A stretch of DNA of 64,000 nt. It comes from Tectiglobus sp965215755. GTDB taxonomy: Bacteria > Pseudomonadota > Alphaproteobacteria > Rhizobiales > Hyphomicrobiaceae. The DNA lies in NCBI GenBank assembly GCA_965215755.1, contig OZ244119.1, positions 744,001 through 808,000 of the forward strand, read 5' to 3'. The position numbers and the translations under genes were made by a program. Under the pieces are notes generated by a model. It saw only the letters and a list, made by a program, of their open reading frames with translations. It was not told where the DNA came from and ran no database searches. Shown here piece after piece: positions 60,233 through 64,000 of this stretch; within the stretch, counting starts at the first letter, position 1; each line of letters opens with the position of its first letter.

Positions 60233-62097
60233 GCGATCCGGCGCCTATCAGCCTTTTTGATATGCGCCCTCACAAGCAGCAGCGCCGCCGGCGTCATGCC
60301 ATCGATCTTGGCCGCCTGCGCCAAGGTGGATGGCGGCTGATTTGTGAGCTTTTGGCAAAGCTCAGCCGACAAGCCTGAGATGGCTGCAAAGTCGAAGCCT
60401 CGTGGAATTTCCGTTCGCTCATCTTTCTTAAGGGCATCAACATCAGCCTGCTGGCGCTCGACATAAGACGCGTAACGAGCATCGATTTCCAATTGATGCC
60501 GGTGAGCTGTTGGGACACTGTTTAGTTCCGGCCAAATATTGGCCAATTGGGCATAATCGACATTAGGAAAAGCGAGGAATTCGAAGGCCGTTCGGCGGCG
60601 ACCATCCTGATTGATCGTAATGCCGGCTTTGGCGGCCGCATTCGGCGTCATATTGAGATCGGCGAGCATCTGGCGGCCAGCCTCAAGTTCCCGGGCCTTT
60701 TCACCATAGGCCGATGCGCGGGCCTTGCCGACACATCCCAGCTCGATGCCAATCGGGGTCAGCCTTTGGTCAGCATTATCCGCGCGGAGCTTCAGCCGGA
60801 ACTCTGCTCGCGATGTAAACATCCGATAAGGCTCAGCCACGCCACGGGTAATGAGATCATCGATCATCACGCCAATGTACGCATCTGATCGTGACAAGAC
60901 GGCCTTCTGAGATCCAGGATTCAGGGATAGGGCCGCATTCAGACCAGCCATAAGACCTTGTGCGCCAGCCTCCTCGTATCCCGTTGTCCCATTGATCTGA
61001 CCCGCTAAATAAAGGCCGGGTAGCTTGCGGACTTGAAGCGTAGGATCAAGCTCGCGCGGGTCGACATAGTCATATTCAATCGCATAACCGGGCTGCACAA
61101 TATCGACGTTGGCCAATCCGGGAATCGTCCTGATGAACTGATCCTGGACGTCCTCCGGCAGCGACGTGGAAATACCATTCGGATAGACAAGATCATCCTC
61201 AAGTCCTTCAGGCTCGAGAAAGATCTGATGACTATCGCGATCAGCAAATCGCACAACTTTATCTTCAATTGATGGGCAATACCTTGGCCCAACACCATCT
61301 ATTCGACCGGAATACATGGCTGACTTCAGAAGATTATCTTTGATTATTCGGTGGGTTTCAGAATTCGTGTACGTAATGTGGCAAGCGATCTGCGGAACCG
61401 TGATCTTCGACGACAAGAACGAGAAGGGTATCGGTGGATCGTCAGCCGGTTGCGATTCCAGACCGTCCCAATCGATCGTCTTGGCCGACAATCGCGCTGG
61501 TGTGCCGGTTTTGAGCCGGCCGAGCTTGAGATTGCAGGCCATCAGCCGGTCTGAAAGCTTCAGGGCCGGTGCGTCACCAACGCGGCCTGCCGGTATCTGC
61601 TTCTCGCCGATGTGAATGACACCGCGCAGGAACGTTCCCGTGGTGAGGACGACCGCTCCAGCCGAGATTTCCTGGCCGGACTGGGTGACAACGCCAACCA
61701 CGCGGCCATTGTGCATGAGGAAATCTTCAACGCCCTCTTCAATGACTGTCAGATCTGAGATCGCTTGTATCTCAGCCTGCATGGCTTCCCGATAGAGTTT
61801 GCGATCGGCTTGGGTCCGCGGACCCTGCACGGCTGGTCCTTTCGACCGATTGAGCAGGCGGAACTGAATACCCGCCGCGTCTGCCACGCGACCCATCAGT
61901 CCATCCATCGCATCGATTTCCCGAACCAGGTGGCCCTTGCCGAGCCCTCCGATTGCCGGGTTGCAGGACATTTCGCCGATCGTCGCGAATTTGTGGGTGA
62001 CTAAAGCAGTTGCAGCCCCCAGGCGTGCGGCAGCAGCAGCTGCCTCTGTCCCGGCATGACCACCGCCAACAACAATGACATCGAAGCTTTTGGGCAT
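60229..62097 (-). CDS. mnmG: tRNA uridine-5-carboxymethylaminomethyl modification enzyme MnmG (GidA)
   Basis: A 622-residue FAD enzyme that with MnmE builds cmnm5 on U34 of tRNAs. The FAD motif VVGGGHAGTEAAAAAARLG opens the protein. The family signature MSCNPAIGGLGKGHLVREIDAMDG, KGPAVQGPRTQADRKLYR and the C-terminal helical domain to the end follow. Length is complete. It overlaps rsmG by four bases and lies 181 bases downstream of mnmE across a region with parS. Confidence 0.98.
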   Translation of the reverse strand: MPKSFDVIVVGGGHAGTEAAAAAARLGAATALVTHKFATIGEMSCNPAIGGLGKGHLVREIDAMDGLMGRVADAAGIQFRLLNRSKGPAVQGPRTQADRKLYREAMQAEIQAISDLTVIEEGVEDFLMHNGRVVGVVTQSGQEISAGAVVLTTGTFLRGVIHIGEKQIPAGRVGDAPALKLSDRLMACNLKLGRLKTGTPARLSAKTIDWDGLESQPADDPPIPFSFLSSKITVPQIACHITYTNSETHRIIKDNLLKSAMYSGRIDGVGPRYCPSIEDKVVRFADRDSHQIFLEPEGLEDDLVYPNGISTSLPEDVQDQFIRTIPGLANVDIVQPGYAIEYDYVDPRELDPTLQVRKLPGLYLAGQINGTTGYEEAGAQGLMAGLNAALSLNPGSQKAVLSRSDAYIGVMIDDLITRGVAEPYRMFTSRAEFRLKLRADNADQRLTPIGIELGCVGKARASAYGEKARELEAGRQMLADLNMTPNAAAKAGITINQDGRRRTAFEFLAFPNVDYAQLANIWPELNSVPTAHRHQLEIDARYASYVERQQADVDALKKDERTEIPRGFDFAAISGLSAELCQKLTNQPPSTLAQAAKIDGMTPAALLLVRAHIKKADRRRIA

Positions 62098-62207
62098 CGT
62101 GCGAATCTACGTCTCTCTTTTCGCGAAGTTGGGTGTTTTTAGCCGAAGACTCGCAAATCCGTCAAAATGACTCTCCAGCCACGAACAACCAAGCATTCAT
62201 TCAAGTA

Positions 62208-62233
62208 TTGAATCCACCGAATACTGGATTCAA
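62208..62233. repeat. Perfect 9-bp inverted repeat in the mnmE-mnmG gap
   Basis: TTGAATCCA (62208-62216) and TGGATTCAA (62225-62233) are exact inverted copies around an 8-base spacer. Each arm contains one GANTC site. No T-run follows in the direction of mnmE transcription, so it may be a protein-binding dyad or an RNA hairpin rather than a terminator. Confidence 0.55.
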
Positions 62234-62250
62234 CCACCGTTAGACTCTGT

Positions 62251-62266
62251 TGTTTCACGTGAAACA
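62251..62266. promoter_or_regulatory. parS: parS centromere site
   Basis: TGTTTCACGTGAAACA is the canonical 16-bp bacterial parS palindrome, and the dyad extends one base further on each side (62250-62267). It lies between mnmE and mnmG, about 3.6 kb from parB, as expected for an origin-proximal ParABS locus. Confidence 0.95.
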
Positions 62267-62278
62267 ATTTGGTTTGAC

Positions 62279-63607
62279 TCACTTTCCGATACAGAATCGA
62301 GAGAAGATCTGGTCAAGAACATCTTCTACGTCAATTCTCCCAGTGATGCGGCCGAGAGCTGTTGCTGCAAGCCTCAGGTCTTCCGCACGGAGCTCAAGTT
62401 GAGCGTGATCACTGCTCAGAAATGTTTCCAGATGCTGCCGGCAGTCGCCAAGATAATGCCTGTGCCGGCTGTTTGTGGGTACGACAGGATCATCAAGGGT
62501 CAGATCCTCGCGAATGACGTCGCATAACCGATCAACCAATTCAGGTATGCCAAATCCCGTCTTGACCGAAATCTGGTACCTGCCACCGCCATCCACCGCG
62601 CAAGTATTCGATGTTAGATCTGCTTTATTGAAAACCTCGATGACTCGTCTTGCCTCAGGTGGTGGTGCGGCTTGCTCAATATCCGTTGTAATATCGCGAA
62701 GCCACAGCACGAGATCGGATTGCGAAGCTCGATCGATCGTTCGTCGAATGCCCTCTTGCTCGACGGTGTCACGAGTGGCTCGCATGCCAGCCGTATCACT
62801 TACGATCACAGGATATCCAGCAAGGTCCAAGTGCACCTCAATGACATCACGTGTTGTGCCGGCTTGGTCCGATACGATCGCGACATCGCGCTCTGCCAGA
62901 GCGTTCAACAGACTGGATTTACCTGCGTTGGTTGGACCGGCGATCACCACCCGGTATCCCGATCGGACAATCTCACCACGCGAAGCCGAATTCAGGTGCG
63001 TACTAAGGTCACCAACTAAAAGCTGGATGCTTTGGTGAGCCATTTGGAAGGCTTGGTCATCGACGTCGGCTTCATCGGAAAAGTCGATATCGGATTCAAT
63101 GAGTGCTTGAGACTCAATGATCTGATCTCGCCAAGCATCATACTTCCGGGCCAGCTCCCCTCCAGCCTGCCGTTGCGCCTGGCGGCGCTGAGCTTCGGTT
63201 TCGGCATCAACCAGATCAGCAATGCCCTCTGCTGCTGTCAGGTCAATCTTGCCGTTCTCAAAGGCACGCAGGCTGAACTCGCCGGCTTCGGCTGGCCGAC
63301 AGCCATCGAAGGAGGAAAACGCCACCAGTAGGGCTTGGAGGACGGCGCGGCCGCCATGAATATGGAATTCGGCGACATCTTCGCCCGTGGCACTCGAAGG
63401 TCCTGAGAAAAAGATCACGATGCCATCGTCGATGATCTCATTGCGGCCAGGCTTCCGGATATTACGTCGACTGGCTTTGCGCGGCTCAGGAACGCCGCCT
63501 GTAGTGGCGGCAAGAATTGTCTTAACCTGTGGGCCAGATACCCTGACGACGGCGACGGCGGCCTTCCCAGGTGCGCTTGAGAGCGCAAAGATGGTGTCGT
63601 TCGCCAT
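62279..63607 (-). CDS. mnmE: tRNA modification GTPase MnmE (TrmE)
   Basis: A 442-residue GTPase partner of MnmG in U34 modification. The N-terminal formyl-THF-binding domain has AVVRVSGPQ and AEFHIHGGRAVLQALL. The helical domain carries the G domain: G1 GPTNAGKSSLLNAL, G2/G3 GTTRDVIEVHLDLAG to VSDTAGMR, and G4 NKAD. The C-terminal CIGK motif, whose Cys is required for activity, ends the protein. In many relatives rho lies upstream; here a racemase-like gene does. Confidence 0.97.
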   Translation of the reverse strand: MANDTIFALSSAPGKAAVAVVRVSGPQVKTILAATTGGVPEPRKASRRNIRKPGRNEIIDDGIVIFFSGPSSATGEDVAEFHIHGGRAVLQALLVAFSSFDGCRPAEAGEFSLRAFENGKIDLTAAEGIADLVDAETEAQRRQAQRQAGGELARKYDAWRDQIIESQALIESDIDFSDEADVDDQAFQMAHQSIQLLVGDLSTHLNSASRGEIVRSGYRVVIAGPTNAGKSSLLNALAERDVAIVSDQAGTTRDVIEVHLDLAGYPVIVSDTAGMRATRDTVEQEGIRRTIDRASQSDLVLWLRDITTDIEQAAPPPEARRVIEVFNKADLTSNTCAVDGGGRYQISVKTGFGIPELVDRLCDVIREDLTLDDPVVPTNSRHRHYLGDCRQHLETFLSSDHAQLELRAEDLRLAATALGRITGRIDVEDVLDQIFSRFCIGK

Positions 63608-63674
63608 GGGTTACTCAGATTGTGGTTACTCAAACTGCGTTGCCGGTTGACCGATCAACCGGGGTGAGCGGTCG

Positions 63675-64000
63675 TCAGATATCAGACAGGGCGAAGTCGA
63701 GTGCAGCCTTAGCATGAAGTTCTGTTGTATCGAATGTTGGAGTAGCGAAGTCATCCTGATCGATCAGAAGTCCAACCTCAGTACAGCCGAATATAATACC
63801 GTCGATATTCTTGGTCGCCTGGGCCCGTTGCACGACTTCCAAATACTTTTGCTTGGACTGCGGTTCGATGATGCCCTGGCAAAGCTCTTCGTAGATGATA
63901 TCGTGCACGATCGTCCGGTCATTACCGTCCGGAATGACAGCATCGATGCCATGCGATGCGTGGAGATAGCCCTTGTAGAAGTCCTGCTCCATCGTGTAGC
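63675..64000 (-). CDS. Aspartate/glutamate racemase family protein, 5' truncated by the window edge
   Basis: The C-terminal part of an Asp/Glu racemase family protein, 105 complete codons plus two more running off the right edge. The YTMEQDFYKGYLHASHGIDAV start is internal: family members have G(T)xFTMEQDFY in the middle. The second catalytic cysteine is in GIIFGCTEVGLL. DFATPTFDTTELHAKAALDFAL is the family C-terminus. The first catalytic cysteine lies outside the window. It would interconvert D- and L-amino acids, usually aspartate. It ends 68 bases upstream of the mnmE start. Confidence 0.85.
   Translation of the reverse strand, partial: YTMEQDFYKGYLHASHGIDAVIPDGNDRTIVHDIIYEELCQGIIEPQSKQKYLEVVQRAQATKNIDGIIFGCTEVGLLIDQDDFATPTFDTTELHAKAALDFALSDI

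Noticed and set aside
62098..62278. oriC in the mnmE-mnmG gap
   Set aside because: parS and many GANTC sites are present and E. coli oriC lies beside mnmG, but no DnaA-box-like TTATCCACA or AT-rich unwinding element is seen, the gap is short, and alphaproteobacterial origins usually lie near hemE.
1..64000. CRISPR arrays, insertion sequences, prophage, rRNA and tRNA genes
   Set aside because: No regularly spaced repeats, transposase or integrase genes, or cloverleaf with a GTTCGAAT-type arm were found on either strand.

Overview
The window looks like a chromosomal segment of an alphaproteobacterium, most likely of the Hyphomicrobiales (Rhizobiales) type. The evidence is the block mnmE-mnmG-rsmG-parA-parB with parS sites at the right end, leuS-lptE-holA facing it, many small families typical of alphaproteobacteria (CC0125/CC1285-like lipoprotein, DUF3179, DUF3095, DUF502), moderately GC-rich coding DNA judged by eye, and candidate CtrA and GANTC (CcrM) motifs. 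The genus cannot be named from sequence alone. I see no rRNA, tRNA, insertion sequence, prophage or CRISPR array.

Layout. 1-7.9 kb: MFS permease, DUF427 protein, glycosyltransferase-like protein, an unrecognised protein with a LURP-one/tubby-like C-terminus, an exported PQQ-type sugar dehydrogenase, an exported VWA protein and a small exported protein. 7.9-17.5 kb: class IV aminotransferase divergent from an FMN/4Fe-4S/FAD oxidoreductase and a GlcG/HbpS-like protein, then a candidate small RNA behind a perfect CRP-type site; truA; an exported protein made of six CX24C repeats; an acyl-CoA ligase divergent from a 1-Cys peroxiredoxin with a perfect FNR/FixK-type box between them; a ketopantoate reductase-like enzyme. 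17.6-24.2 kb: DUF3291, a PAS-GAF-GGDEF cyclase, an exported ClpP-fold protein, an exported M15 peptidase, and a TSUP permease divergent from a LysR regulator.

24-33.5 kb: fmt and def, then a surface-glycan cassette (PNPT transferase, GT-C enzyme and GT2, coupled by two 8-base start/stop overlaps), a Tat-exported agmatine-deiminase-like enzyme, a CapD/WbpM-type dehydratase and a CaiB-type enzyme. 33.6-41.5 kb: a sensor-less histidine kinase overlapping a HerA-like ATPase gene, recR, a second CaiB enzyme, DUF3095, and an ArsR-permease pair whose promoter predicts a leaderless mRNA. 41.7-49.4 kb: zinc-ribbon protein, kptA, DUF3179, DHA2 efflux pump, GST, DUF502, lipoprotein and a Ser/Cys-type proline racemase family enzyme.

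49.4-64 kb: yggS, leuS-lptE-holA, a PfkB kinase, a small basic AT-hook-like protein with its own promoter and terminator, then on the minus strand mnmE-mnmG-rsmG-parA-parB and hisE-coaA, and a truncated aspartate/glutamate racemase family gene at the edge. The mnmE-mnmG gap holds a perfect parS, a hairpin and a dense cluster of GANTC sites. A second, 15/16 parS lies inside rsmG. Housekeeping genes (tRNA modification, translation, segregation, LPS export) are interleaved with envelope, redox and CoA-ester metabolism genes. The best candidates for undescribed biology are the kinase-HerA pair, the CRP-linked small RNA, the CX24C repeat protein and the parS/GANTC locus.
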